In this document: positions 9,309 through 16,670 of the stretch, piece after piece
How positions within the stretch are numbered: the stretch's first letter is position 1
Layout of the letters: the number at the start of each line of letters is the position of its first letter
From: Flavobacterium hibisci
GTDB taxonomy: Bacteria > Bacteroidota > Bacteroidia > Flavobacteriales > Flavobacteriaceae
NCBI RefSeq assembly: GCF_020026925.1
Contig: NZ_JAIQDW010000003.1
Location: 1-64,000, forward strand
DNA length: 64,000 nt
Direction: 5' to 3'
Made by a program: the position numbers and the translations under genes
Notes under the pieces: model-generated
Told to the model about the DNA's origin: nothing
Seen by the model: only the letters and a program-made list of their open reading frames with translations
Database searches by the model: none

Positions 9309-10367
9309 ATGAAGAATAAATTTATAATTGCGTTTTTACTTTTAGCCCTTTCATTTACGGCTTGTAAAGATGATAAACTGGCTCCGGTTGCACCAAATGC
9401 GGTAAAACCAACAGCTATTACAGAAGCTTTGCCTCACGATACTGACGACCCTTCGATCTGGATTAACCCAACTGATGCTACAAAAAGCATTATTGTGGGA
9501 ACGGACAAAGATACAGACGGGGGTTTGTATGCTTTTGATTTGAAAGGAAAAATACTGAAGAAATCAATTCCGCTAAAACGTCCAAACAATGTTGATATCG
9601 CTTACGGATTAGTTGTTGATGGAAAAAAAGTTGATATCGCAGTAACTACAGAACGAGAAAGCAACAAAATCAGAATCTTCAGCCTGCCAGATTTAGAACC
9701 AATTGACAACGGAGGCATTTCAGTTTTTAAAGGAGAAGAGTTGCGCGACCCAATGGGAATTGCGTTGTACACGCGTCCAACAGACGGTAAAATATTTGCC
9801 ATTGTTGGAAGAAAAACCGGTCCTTCAGGAAGCTATTTATGGCAATACGAACTTTTTGGAAACGGAAAATTTGCTGCAGCAAAATTGGTTCGCAAATTTG
9901 GAACTTATAGCGGTAAAAAAGAAATAGAAGCCATTGCTGTTGATAATGAATTAGGCTCAGTTTACTATTGTGACGAGCAGACAGGAATCAGAAAATACAA
10001 GGCAGATCCTGCTTTAAACGATAATAAAGAATTAGCAATCTTTGGGCAAAAAGATTTCAAAGCCGATCACGAAGGAATTGCCATTTACAAAAAAACAGAT
10101 TCTACCGGATATATTTTAGTATCAAACCAACAGGCAAATACTTTCATGGCGTATCCAAGAGAAGGAGTTAACGGAAATCCAAATAGTTATAAATTACTGG
10201 CAGAAGTTCCAACTTCTACAATCGAATGTGATGGCGCCGATGTAACCAGCCTTAACTTAGGAGGGGTCTATAAAAACGGTCTTTTTGTAGCGATGAGCAA
10301 CGGAATGACATTTCATTATTATGCCTGGGACTTGATACAGAAACGTATTGATGAATCCAAAAAATAA
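9309..10367 (+). CDS. beta-propeller phytase lipoprotein (3-phytase)
   Basis: Hydrolyses phytate (inositol hexakisphosphate) in a calcium-dependent way. Seen: a lipoprotein signal with the lipobox LSFTAC near residues 13-18; the beta-propeller phytase signatures HDTDDPSIWINP, DTDGGLYAFDL and RPNNVDIAYG; later EIEAIAVD, DHEGIAIY and the late GADVTSLNLGG segment. About 352 aa, normal for the family. I prefer the ATG at 9309 (MKNKFIIAF) to the upstream one at 9288, because it places a normal lipoprotein signal at the N terminus. Likely exposed on the cell surface or in the periplasm and feeding the adjacent TonB receptor. Confidence 0.9.
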   Translation: MKNKFIIAFLLLALSFTACKDDKLAPVAPNAVKPTAITEALPHDTDDPSIWINPTDATKSIIVGTDKDTDGGLYAFDLKGKILKKSIPLKRPNNVDIAYGLVVDGKKVDIAVTTERESNKIRIFSLPDLEPIDNGGISVFKGEELRDPMGIALYTRPTDGKIFAIVGRKTGPSGSYLWQYELFGNGKFAAAKLVRKFGTYSGKKEIEAIAVDNELGSVYYCDEQTGIRKYKADPALNDNKELAIFGQKDFKADHEGIAIYKKTDSTGYILVSNQQANTFMAYPREGVNGNPNSYKLLAEVPTSTIECDGADVTSLNLGGVYKNGLFVAMSNGMTFHYYAWDLIQKRIDESKK

Positions 10368-10385
10368 ATTTTCAGTGTTTACTGC

Positions 10386-10439
10386 GTTTTCAGTCGCAGC
10401 GTCAGTGTTAAGTGTTTATTTTTAGCTGCGATTGGAAAC
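10386..10439. repeat. palindromic intergenic repeat
   Basis: Two imperfect 15-bp arms, GTTTTCAGTCGCAGC at 10386-10400 and GCTGCGATTGGAAAC at 10425-10439, match at 13 of 15 positions when one is reversed. It lies just after the phytase stop and before the true terminator, and lacks a T-run. Probably a dispersed repeat rather than a terminator. Confidence 0.5.
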
Positions 10440-10444
10440 CAAAC

Positions 10445-10475
10445 AAAAAAGCTGTTCGTTATGAACAGCTTTTTT
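10445..10475. terminator. bidirectional terminator
   Basis: Stem GCTGTTC/GAACAGC, extended by A6 and T6 on the flanks, with loop GTTAT. It lies between the convergent phytase and PEP carboxykinase genes. Confidence 0.85.
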
Positions 10476-10496
10476 AATTTGAATCAATAATTCCTT

Positions 10497-12101
10497 TTAT
10501 TCTGTAATAGGTGCGCCTGCTAAGATTTCAGCATTCGCAAATTCTTCAAATTTGGCAAAATTAGCTTTGAATTTCTGAGCTAATTCTAATGCCTTTTTAT
10601 CATATAATGCAGGATCTTCCCATGTATTTCTCGGATTCAAAATTTCACTCGGAACATTCGGGCAGGATTGTGGTTTGGCAATTCCAAATACTTTATGGTT
10701 TATGTACTCGACATTATCCAGTTCTCCGTTTAGAGCTGCCGTAATCATAGCACGGGTGTATTTTAACTTCATACGGCTTCCGGTCCCGTAAGCTCCTCCA
10801 GTCCATCCGGTATTGATTAACCATACTTTTACATCAGCATCTTTCATTTTTTTGCTTAACATTTCAGCATATTTCGTTGGATGTAAAGGCATAAATGGTG
10901 CTCCAAAACAAGCTGAAAAGTTTGGCTGAGGTTCTGTTACACCTGCTTCTGTTCCGGCTACTTTTGCAGTATATCCTGAAATAAAATGATAAGCCGCCTG
11001 ACCTGGAGTCAGTTTTGAGATTGGAGGCAGAATTCCGAAAGAATCAGCCGTTAAAAAAAATATATTTTTAGGATTATGCCCTATAGACCCCGGCTGAATA
11101 TTATCGATATGAGTTATTGGGTAACTTACACGTGTATTTTGCGTAATCGAAACATTATCATAATCAACTTCGTTAGTTCCTTCCTTGAAAACTACATTTT
11201 CCAAAAGCGCTCCTTTTTTGATCGCCCTGAAAATATCCGGCTCATTTTCTTCAGATAAGTTGATTACTTTGGCATAACAGCCGCCTTCAAAATTAAAAAC
11301 AGTGTTTTCACTTGTCCATCCGTGTTCATCGTCACCAATTAATTTACGTTCCGGATCTGCTGATAAGGTAGTTTTTCCGGTTCCGGATAATCCGAAGAAA
11401 ATGGCAGTGTCTCCAGATTCACCCACATTGGCGCTACAGTGCATTGGCAATGTATTTTCGAAGACAGGTAAAATGAAATTCAAAGCTGAGAAAATTCCTT
11501 TTTTCATTTCTCCAGTGTAGCCTGTTCCTCCAATAAGTGCTACTTTTTTAGTAAAATCCAAAATAGCAAAATTAGACTGTCTTGTACCATCAACAGCAGG
11601 ATCTGCCATAAAACCTGGCGCACAGATCACAGTCCACTCAGGAGTGAAACTTGGCAGTTCAGATTCTTCGGGACGTAGAAACATATTGTAGCAAAACAAA
11701 TTTGACCAGGCCGTTTCGGTTACTACGCGAACATTTAATCTGTAATTGGCATCAGAGCAAACATATGAATCGCGTACAAAAACTTCTTTATCTGATAAAA
11801 ATTGTGTTACCTTATTATATAGTTTTTCGAAAGCATCCGGTGAAAACGGAATATTTACATTTCCCCACCAAACTTTGTCTTCTGTTATACTGTCTTTTAC
11901 GATAAAACGGTCTTGTGGAGAACGTCCGGTAAATTCACCTGTATTAATCGCCAATGCTCCTGTAGAGCTTTCAATACCCTGTCCCGCCTCGATAGTTAAA
12001 GCATGTAACTCTTCTGGAGATAACTGATAGTGAACATTTGCGTTTTTGATTCCTAAATCATTTAGCGAAATCGATTTCGTGGAAAGTGTATTCGTCTCCA
12101 T
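10497..12101 (-). CDS. pckA: phosphoenolpyruvate carboxykinase (ATP)
   Basis: Converts oxaloacetate and ATP to phosphoenolpyruvate, CO2 and ADP, the entry step of gluconeogenesis. Family motifs: RSPQDRFIV (60-68), GGTGYTGEMKKGIFS (191-205), the P-loop GLSGTGKT (237-244) and LIGDDEHGW (254-262) with the metal-binding aspartates. The 534-aa length is the standard ATP-type length; GTP-type enzymes are longer and have different motifs. Single gene with an AT-rich upstream region of about 190 nt. No strong TAnnTTTG box is visible to me at a normal distance. Confidence 0.97.
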   Translation of the reverse strand: METNTLSTKSISLNDLGIKNANVHYQLSPEELHALTIEAGQGIESSTGALAINTGEFTGRSPQDRFIVKDSITEDKVWWGNVNIPFSPDAFEKLYNKVTQFLSDKEVFVRDSYVCSDANYRLNVRVVTETAWSNLFCYNMFLRPEESELPSFTPEWTVICAPGFMADPAVDGTRQSNFAILDFTKKVALIGGTGYTGEMKKGIFSALNFILPVFENTLPMHCSANVGESGDTAIFFGLSGTGKTTLSADPERKLIGDDEHGWTSENTVFNFEGGCYAKVINLSEENEPDIFRAIKKGALLENVVFKEGTNEVDYDNVSITQNTRVSYPITHIDNIQPGSIGHNPKNIFFLTADSFGILPPISKLTPGQAAYHFISGYTAKVAGTEAGVTEPQPNFSACFGAPFMPLHPTKYAEMLSKKMKDADVKVWLINTGWTGGAYGTGSRMKLKYTRAMITAALNGELDNVEYINHKVFGIAKPQSCPNVPSEILNPRNTWEDPALYDKKALELAQKFKANFAKFEEFANAEILAGAPITE

Positions 12102-12292
12102 AAATTTTTAATTGTTGTAGTTATATTGTTTATTCTTAAATATCAACTTTAAGATATAAATAACTCAATTGTGTGTTACATTATTTGTCATTAAGTATTT
12201 AAAAAACAAAATATTCACACGGATTAAGTTATGTGTTATATATACAACAAAATTAATCATTATAATTCAGATAGAATTTTTTTAATCCAATT

Positions 12293-12679
12293 TTATGATT
12301 TTTTCCTAAAAAAAGTAACTAAAAGAACTAACCAGGCGAAGATTAATAGGAATCCGCCAATTGGAGTTACGAATCCTATAATTTTGAAGTCAATAGTGGT
12401 AACGTTTTTTGTAGTCAGTAAAAAAATGGAACCTGAGAATAAAAGTACACCCGCCAGAACTAAATTATAAATCACTCTTAGTGTCTTTAAAGTCAATTCT
12501 GTACGTGACGCTACAAAAAATAAAAAGAAAGCATGATACATTTGATAGCGAACCCCGGTTTCAAAACTGGTTAATTGCTCCGGAGTCAAGATCGTCTTTA
12601 AGGCATGTGCACCAAAAGCCCCCAAAATAATGGACAACATTCCGAATATAGCAGCTGTAATAATTATTTTTCTTTCCAT
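12293..12679 (-). CDS. DUF423 family small membrane protein
   Basis: A 128-aa integral membrane protein with four hydrophobic segments. It has the family pattern near the N terminus, GMLSIILGAFGAHALK, followed by FETGVRYQMYHAFFLF and a glycine-rich GVLLFSGSIFLL segment. Function is unknown; the E. coli relative is YgdD. I choose the ATG at 12679 (MERKIIITA) over the upstream one at 12745, because a -7 box lies between the two and the extra 22 residues do not match the family. Confidence 0.85.
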   Translation of the reverse strand: MERKIIITAAIFGMLSIILGAFGAHALKTILTPEQLTSFETGVRYQMYHAFFLFFVASRTELTLKTLRVIYNLVLAGVLLFSGSIFLLTTKNVTTIDFKIIGFVTPIGGFLLIFAWLVLLVTFFRKKS

Positions 12680-12699
12680 TTTATGTATTTTTAATATCA

Positions 12700-12707
12700 C
12701 AAAAATA
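12700..12707 (-). promoter_or_regulatory. -7 box of the DUF423 gene
   Basis: On the reverse strand this reads TATTTTTG, 20 nt upstream of the ATG at 12679. A CAA (TTG on the reverse strand) at 12725-12727 gives a 17-nt gap, slightly short. The box supports the shorter start. Confidence 0.5.
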
Positions 12708-12805
12708 GGCTTAATTGATCCAAACAAAAAACATTTCAAATACACTTTTCAAAAAAATCTGATTTACTTTGTTCCAAATCTTTTAAAAATTTCACCGTTT
12801 ATCAA

Positions 12806-12836
12806 TTGTTATTTTTGTAACAATTTACTATGTTTG
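12806..12836 (+). promoter_or_regulatory. promoter of the saccharopine dehydrogenase-like gene
   Basis: TTG at 12806-12808, a 20-nt spacer and TATGTTTG at 12829-12836 match the -33/-7 consensus. The ATG follows 17 nt after the -7 box. Confidence 0.6.
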
Positions 12837-12853
12837 TGTTATATATATAAATC

Positions 12854-14218
12854 ATGAGGCATGTTCTAATCATTGGGGCCGGAAGATCCGCATCATCTTT
12901 GATACGGTATTTACTTTCAAAATCTGAAAGCGAAAACCTGCATATTATTGTGGCTGATTTATCTTTGGCCCTGGCCGAAAAAAAAATAAACAACCACCCC
13001 AATGCCACCCCAATTGCCCTGAATATTTTTGATGTTGAAGAAAGGAAAGCTGCCATAGAAAAAGCTTCAATCGTCATTTCGATGCTTCCTGCATATTTAC
13101 ACATTGAAATTGCAAAAGATTGTCTGCAATACAAAAAACATCTCGTTACTGCTTCCTATATCAGCGACGCCATGATGGAACTTGAAGAAGAAGTCCGGAA
13201 AAACAATTTGATTTTCATGAATGAAATTGGCCTCGATCCCGGAATAGATCATATGAGTGCCATGAAAGTTATTGATGAAATCAGAGCAAAAGGTGGTAAA
13301 ATGCTGCTTTTCGAATCGTTTTGTGGAGGCCTCGTAGCTCCGGAGTCAGATAATAATTTGTGGAATTACAAATTTACCTGGGCACCGCGAAATGTAGTAT
13401 TGGCGGGTCAGGGTGGTGCAGCAAAATTTATTCAGGAAGGTACTTATAAATATATTCCATACGGAACTTTATTTCGCAGGACAGAGTTTCTTGAGGTAGA
13501 AGGCTATGGTAAATTTGAGGCCTATTCCAACCGTGATTCGCTTAAATATCGTTCTATTTATGGTTTGGATGATATTCTGACTTTATACAGAGGAACAATC
13601 AGAAGAGTTGGCTTTTCGAAAGCCTGGAACATGTTTGTGCAATTAGGCATGACAGACGACAGTTACATCATGGAAGATTCTGAAAACATGAGTTACCGCC
13701 AGTTTACCAATTCCTTTTTGCCTTATCACCCAACGGATTCGGTTGAAATAAAGATGCGTTTGATTTTAAAAATCGATCAGGACGATATAATGTGGGACAA
13801 ATTGTTAGAACTGGATTTATTCAATCCAAACAAAAAAGTGAACCTGCCTAATGCAACCCCAGCACAGATTTTAGAAAAAATACTCACAGATAGCTGGACT
13901 CTCCAACCGGATGATAAAGATATGATTGTGATGTACCATAAATTTGGCTATGATCTCAACGGTGAGAAAAGGCAAATTGACTCAAAAATGGTTTGCATTG
14001 GCGAAGATCAGATTTATACTGCCATGGCAAAAACTGTTGGATTACCGGTTGCCATAGCAACTTTATTAATTTTGAACGGAAAAATTACAACTCCCGGTGT
14101 ACAGCTCCCGATCAATAAAGAAGTGTATTTGCCTATTTTAGAAGAATTAGAAAGTTACGGAGTTGTTTTCTATGAACAAAGCATGCCGTATTTTGGATAC
14201 AATCCGGACTTGTTTTAA
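12854..14218 (+). CDS. saccharopine dehydrogenase family protein
   Basis: An NAD(P)-dependent oxidoreductase of the saccharopine dehydrogenase/reductase fold, 454 aa. The Rossmann glycine motif IIGAGRSASSLIRYL is at residues 5-19, followed by VISMLPAYLH (about 75-84), and the catalytic-domain segment NEIGLDPGIDHMSA (about 119-132), which is typical of saccharopine reductases and LKR/SDH enzymes. In flavobacteria this gene is usually assigned to lysine metabolism. Direction (degradation or synthesis) cannot be read from sequence. It has its own promoter and a strong terminator shared with the convergent M56 operon. Confidence 0.85.
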   Translation: MRHVLIIGAGRSASSLIRYLLSKSESENLHIIVADLSLALAEKKINNHPNATPIALNIFDVEERKAAIEKASIVISMLPAYLHIEIAKDCLQYKKHLVTASYISDAMMELEEEVRKNNLIFMNEIGLDPGIDHMSAMKVIDEIRAKGGKMLLFESFCGGLVAPESDNNLWNYKFTWAPRNVVLAGQGGAAKFIQEGTYKYIPYGTLFRRTEFLEVEGYGKFEAYSNRDSLKYRSIYGLDDILTLYRGTIRRVGFSKAWNMFVQLGMTDDSYIMEDSENMSYRQFTNSFLPYHPTDSVEIKMRLILKIDQDDIMWDKLLELDLFNPNKKVNLPNATPAQILEKILTDSWTLQPDDKDMIVMYHKFGYDLNGEKRQIDSKMVCIGEDQIYTAMAKTVGLPVAIATLLILNGKITTPGVQLPINKEVYLPILEELESYGVVFYEQSMPYFGYNPDLF

Positions 14219-14252
14219 ACGGATTTATTTTTAGTTTTTGAATTTTTTTAGT

Positions 14253-14286
14253 ATCCGCTTCTTGGATAAAGAAGCGGATTTTTTTT
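14253..14286. terminator. bidirectional terminator
   Basis: An 11-bp perfect stem, ATCCGCTTCTT against AAGAAGCGGAT, followed by a T8 run on the plus strand. It lies between the convergent saccharopine dehydrogenase-like and M56 genes. Confidence 0.85.
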
Positions 14287-14287
14287 G

Positions 14288-15505
14288 TTAATTTGCTGAT
14301 TGAATAGTTATGGGAAGACTATACAAAACCCGAACCGGTTTACCATTTATAAAACCCGGAGTCCAGTTTGTAGAAAGCTTTAGTACCCGGATTGCCTCAT
14401 TTCCTAATCCGTAACCTAAATCTTTTAAAACTTTTATTTCTGATAAAGTCCCTTCTTTTTCCACAATAAACTGAAGGTAGAGTTTTCCAGAAACTTTATT
14501 TTTTTCAGCTTCTGATGGTATTTTAAAATTTTCACCTATAAATTTAAAAAAAGTCTCCTTTCCGCCGGGAAATTCAGGCTGTGTTTCAATTGGATCACCA
14601 ACTATCCGGCTGCTTTCTTTTAATTTTTCATTATCTTTCTGAGCGACACTTTTATGGCTAAATATCAACAGCAGTAATCCTGAGAATACCACTGTGAAAA
14701 ATGCTTTTAATGGTGATTTTATTTTGGATTCTTTTTTGGTCATCATAAGTAAACGTTTTTTAGTTATTAAATAATTAATATTACTGGCAAGAGAAATAGC
14801 AGTATTATTTGAAGCAAAATCTAACAGCAGTGACTGATAACTTTTAACCGATTTAAATTGTTTATTAACCGCTTCATCTGCCAAAAATTCGTGATTGAGT
14901 TTAATCGCTTTCTTAAAAACATAAATAACCGGATTAAACCAAAATACAATTTGAAGAATTTCAATAAAAAGAATATCCAAAGTATGTTTTTGCTCTAAAT
15001 GTGCTTTTTCATGTGCAATTAATTCTGATGGAATTTTTCCCATTTCGAATTCCGTTTTATTAATAAAAATAGCATTCCAGAAAGAGTACGGCAAAGTCGG
15101 TTCTTCAGTTAAAATCACTTTTTCACCATTTATAAATTGGCTATTTTTAATCCTTAATTTTCTGAAAATTGAAATTAAATTCAATATAAAATGAAATGCC
15201 AGGACAATTGCAACAACTACATAAACCTGTTTTAAAGAGTCGAATATATTATGCAAAATATAAGTTTCATTGAAAGTAATGCGGTTTGACCGAATTACGA
15301 TTTCTTCCAATTGAATTGTATTTAAAGTATTATTAAACAAAGGTTCAAGCGAAAATAATCGCAACGGAATGATGAAACTAAAAAGTAAACTTCCTATTAA
15401 ATAAGCGCGGTTAAAACGAAACATTTTTTCGTTTTCTAAAAGCAGCTTATATACTGCATAAAAAATCAAAAGCAGCAGACCTGATTTTAAAAGATAGCTT
15501 ATCAT
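14288..15505 (-). CDS. M56 (BlaR1/MecR1-like) membrane peptidase with TonB C-terminal domain
   Basis: A 405-aa membrane metalloprotease of the BlaR1 family. Transmembrane helices occupy about 5-20, 35-50 and 95-112. The zinc motif HEKAH is at 165-169, followed by the family's LNHEFLADEAV segment, and a fourth membrane helix lies near 265-285. The C-terminal 100 residues (GGKETFFKFI, then LYLQFIVEKEGTLSEIKV) form a TonB_C-like domain in the periplasm in place of BlaR1's penicillin sensor. In BlaR1 systems the protease destroys the repressor when a signal arrives. The start codon overlaps the BlaI stop by 4 nt, so the two are translationally coupled. The signal is unknown. Confidence 0.9.
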   Translation of the reverse strand: MISYLLKSGLLLLIFYAVYKLLLENEKMFRFNRAYLIGSLLFSFIIPLRLFSLEPLFNNTLNTIQLEEIVIRSNRITFNETYILHNIFDSLKQVYVVVAIVLAFHFILNLISIFRKLRIKNSQFINGEKVILTEEPTLPYSFWNAIFINKTEFEMGKIPSELIAHEKAHLEQKHTLDILFIEILQIVFWFNPVIYVFKKAIKLNHEFLADEAVNKQFKSVKSYQSLLLDFASNNTAISLASNINYLITKKRLLMMTKKESKIKSPLKAFFTVVFSGLLLLIFSHKSVAQKDNEKLKESSRIVGDPIETQPEFPGGKETFFKFIGENFKIPSEAEKNKVSGKLYLQFIVEKEGTLSEIKVLKDLGYGLGNEAIRVLKLSTNWTPGFINGKPVRVLYSLPITIQSAN

Positions 15506-15873
15506 TTTTTCTTTTTTTGAATTTCTGAATCGATTATTTTTTTGAGTTCTTCCAGTTCCGAAGTTGACAAATTGGTTTCGGTAGTAAAGAAAGAAGCGAA
15601 TTGTGAAGCCGAATTATTAAAAAAATTACTAATTAATCCGTTTACATGTTTGGAGAAGTAATCGGTTTTTTGAACCAGCGGATAATATTCCCTTGAATTT
15701 CCGAATTCTTTATAAGCAACAAATTTCTTGTCGATCATACGTTTTAAAAGCGTTGCAACGGTCGTTGTTGCGGGTTTTGGTTCGGGGTAGGCTTCGAGCA
15801 GGTCTTTCATGAAGGCTTTTTCAAGCTTCCAGAGATGTTCCATTAATTGTTCTTCTGAGTTTGATAATTGCAT
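15502..15873 (-). CDS. BlaI/MecI/CopY-family transcriptional repressor
   Basis: A 123-aa winged-helix repressor. The N-terminal domain (1-70, SNSEEQLMEHLWKLEKAFMKDL, then TTTVATLLKRMIDKKFVAY) is the BlaI DNA-binding fold; the C-terminal helix (about 100-120) dimerises in the family. BlaI repressors bind TACANNTGTA, and a perfect copy lies at 16343-16352 over the promoter of this three-gene operon. The repressor therefore very probably controls its own operon and is released through the M56 peptidase encoded next. The preceding YwqK-like gene ends 22 nt upstream. Confidence 0.92.
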   Translation of the reverse strand: MQLSNSEEQLMEHLWKLEKAFMKDLLEAYPEPKPATTTVATLLKRMIDKKFVAYKEFGNSREYYPLVQKTDYFSKHVNGLISNFFNNSASQFASFFTTETNLSTSELEELKKIIDSEIQKKKK

Positions 15874-15895
15874 ATTTTTAGAGGTTCAAAGTTTT

Positions 15896-16315
15896 TTATT
15901 CCATGTTTTGTTCTGAAACTAAATTTCCTTTATCATATTTTCTGATATCGGTTAATCTTCCTTTATCCGAATAGAATTTCCATTTTCCAAAGTAAAACCA
16001 GTGGGTTTCGACTGAATCAGTTTCAACGCTGGTTTTTCCTTTTGATTGCAGTTTTCCGTTTGGATGATAATATTTTACAGTACAAATTCCGTTTTTGTAT
16101 TTTTCTGTTTTATAAATGTTTCCGTCAATGTAAGATTTCCATTTTTTTATGGGTTGGTCCTTTTTGTAATATTCAACCGACTTGTATTTGTTACCATCGT
16201 CGTACAATTCTATCCATTTGCCTTCTTTCTTCTTATTTATTGTCTGATTTATTACAGCTGTTTTACACCCAACAAAAGAAACCATTATCATGATTAAGAA
16301 TATTTTTTTACGCAT
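15896..16315 (-). CDS. YwqK/MORN-repeat-like lipoprotein
   Basis: A 139-aa secreted lipoprotein. Signal peptide with the lipobox VSFVGC (cysteine at 17), then four to five repeats of the MORN-variant type: GKWIELYDDGNKYKSVEYY, KKWKSYIDGNIYKTEKY, VKYYHPNGKLQSKGK, and WKFYSDKGRLTDIRKYDKG. The family is labelled YwqK toxin-antitoxin antitoxin in databases, but many Bacteroidota members are lipoproteins of unknown role. It is the first gene of the BlaI-controlled operon, 22 nt upstream of blaI, so its amount should respond to whatever the M56 protein senses. No partner toxin is visible. Confidence 0.75.
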   Translation of the reverse strand: MRKKIFLIMIMVSFVGCKTAVINQTINKKKEGKWIELYDDGNKYKSVEYYKKDQPIKKWKSYIDGNIYKTEKYKNGICTVKYYHPNGKLQSKGKTSVETDSVETHWFYFGKWKFYSDKGRLTDIRKYDKGNLVSEQNME

Positions 16316-16339
16316 ATCATTCTATGTTTATAGACTATG

Positions 16340-16374
16340 TTCTACAAATGTAGAATAATATTGTACATGTGCAA
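16340..16374 (-). promoter_or_regulatory. BlaI-type operators overlapping the promoter of the YwqK-BlaI-M56 operon
   Basis: A 16-bp perfect palindrome, TTCTACAAATGTAGAA (16340-16355), contains the BlaI operator core TACANNTGTA. A second near-palindrome, TTGTACATGTGCAA, is at 16361-16374, centred 20 bp away. On the reverse strand the first palindrome contains the -7 box TACATTTG (16345-16352). The second contains the -33 TTG (16372-16374), with a 19-nt spacer. Repressor bound at both sites would cover the whole promoter. Confidence 0.8.
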
Positions 16375-16442
16375 CAATTGCAGTAATTATTTTTTATGTA
16401 TTTGTAAAAGAATTACTTGTGGAAATAAAATTTCATAATTTA

Positions 16443-16560
16443 CTGAGGAGTGCGTTAGGGATAGAGGCGGTATCTCCCGATTTAGAAAAACAAGGCTTTT
16501 TCAGCCGTAGTTTTTGTTAATCGGGAATTTAGCCGAAAGCCCGACCGGAGGGAACGCCCA
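16443..16560. repeat. structured palindromic element (GCGTTAGGGAT family)
   Basis: Begins around GCGTTAGGGATAGAGGCGG and ends GACCGGAGGGAACGCCCA. The outer GCGTT/AACGC can pair, and an inner stem pairs CCCGATTTAGAAAAAC with GTTTTTGTTAATCGGG around GGCTTTTTCAGCC. From memory, elements starting GCGTTAGGGAT and ending GGAACGCCC recur between genes in flavobacterial genomes. It fills most of the 355-nt gap between the dipeptidase stop and the YwqK promoter. Whether it is a mobile repeat or a transcribed RNA is open. Confidence 0.6.
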
Positions 16561-16621
16561 AATCCAATAACAATTATCAATTTCAATGGCAAAAATCAAT
16601 TTCAAATCTTAAATTTTAAAC

Positions 16622-16651
16622 AAAAAAAATCCGCTCATTGCTAACGGATTT
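16622..16651 (-). terminator. terminator of the M20 dipeptidase gene
   Basis: On the reverse strand AAATCCG pairs with CGGATTT across an 11-nt loop and is followed by a T8 run. It lies 20 nt past the dipeptidase stop. Confidence 0.6.
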
Positions 16652-16670
16652 AGATTTTATAATGAAAAAA

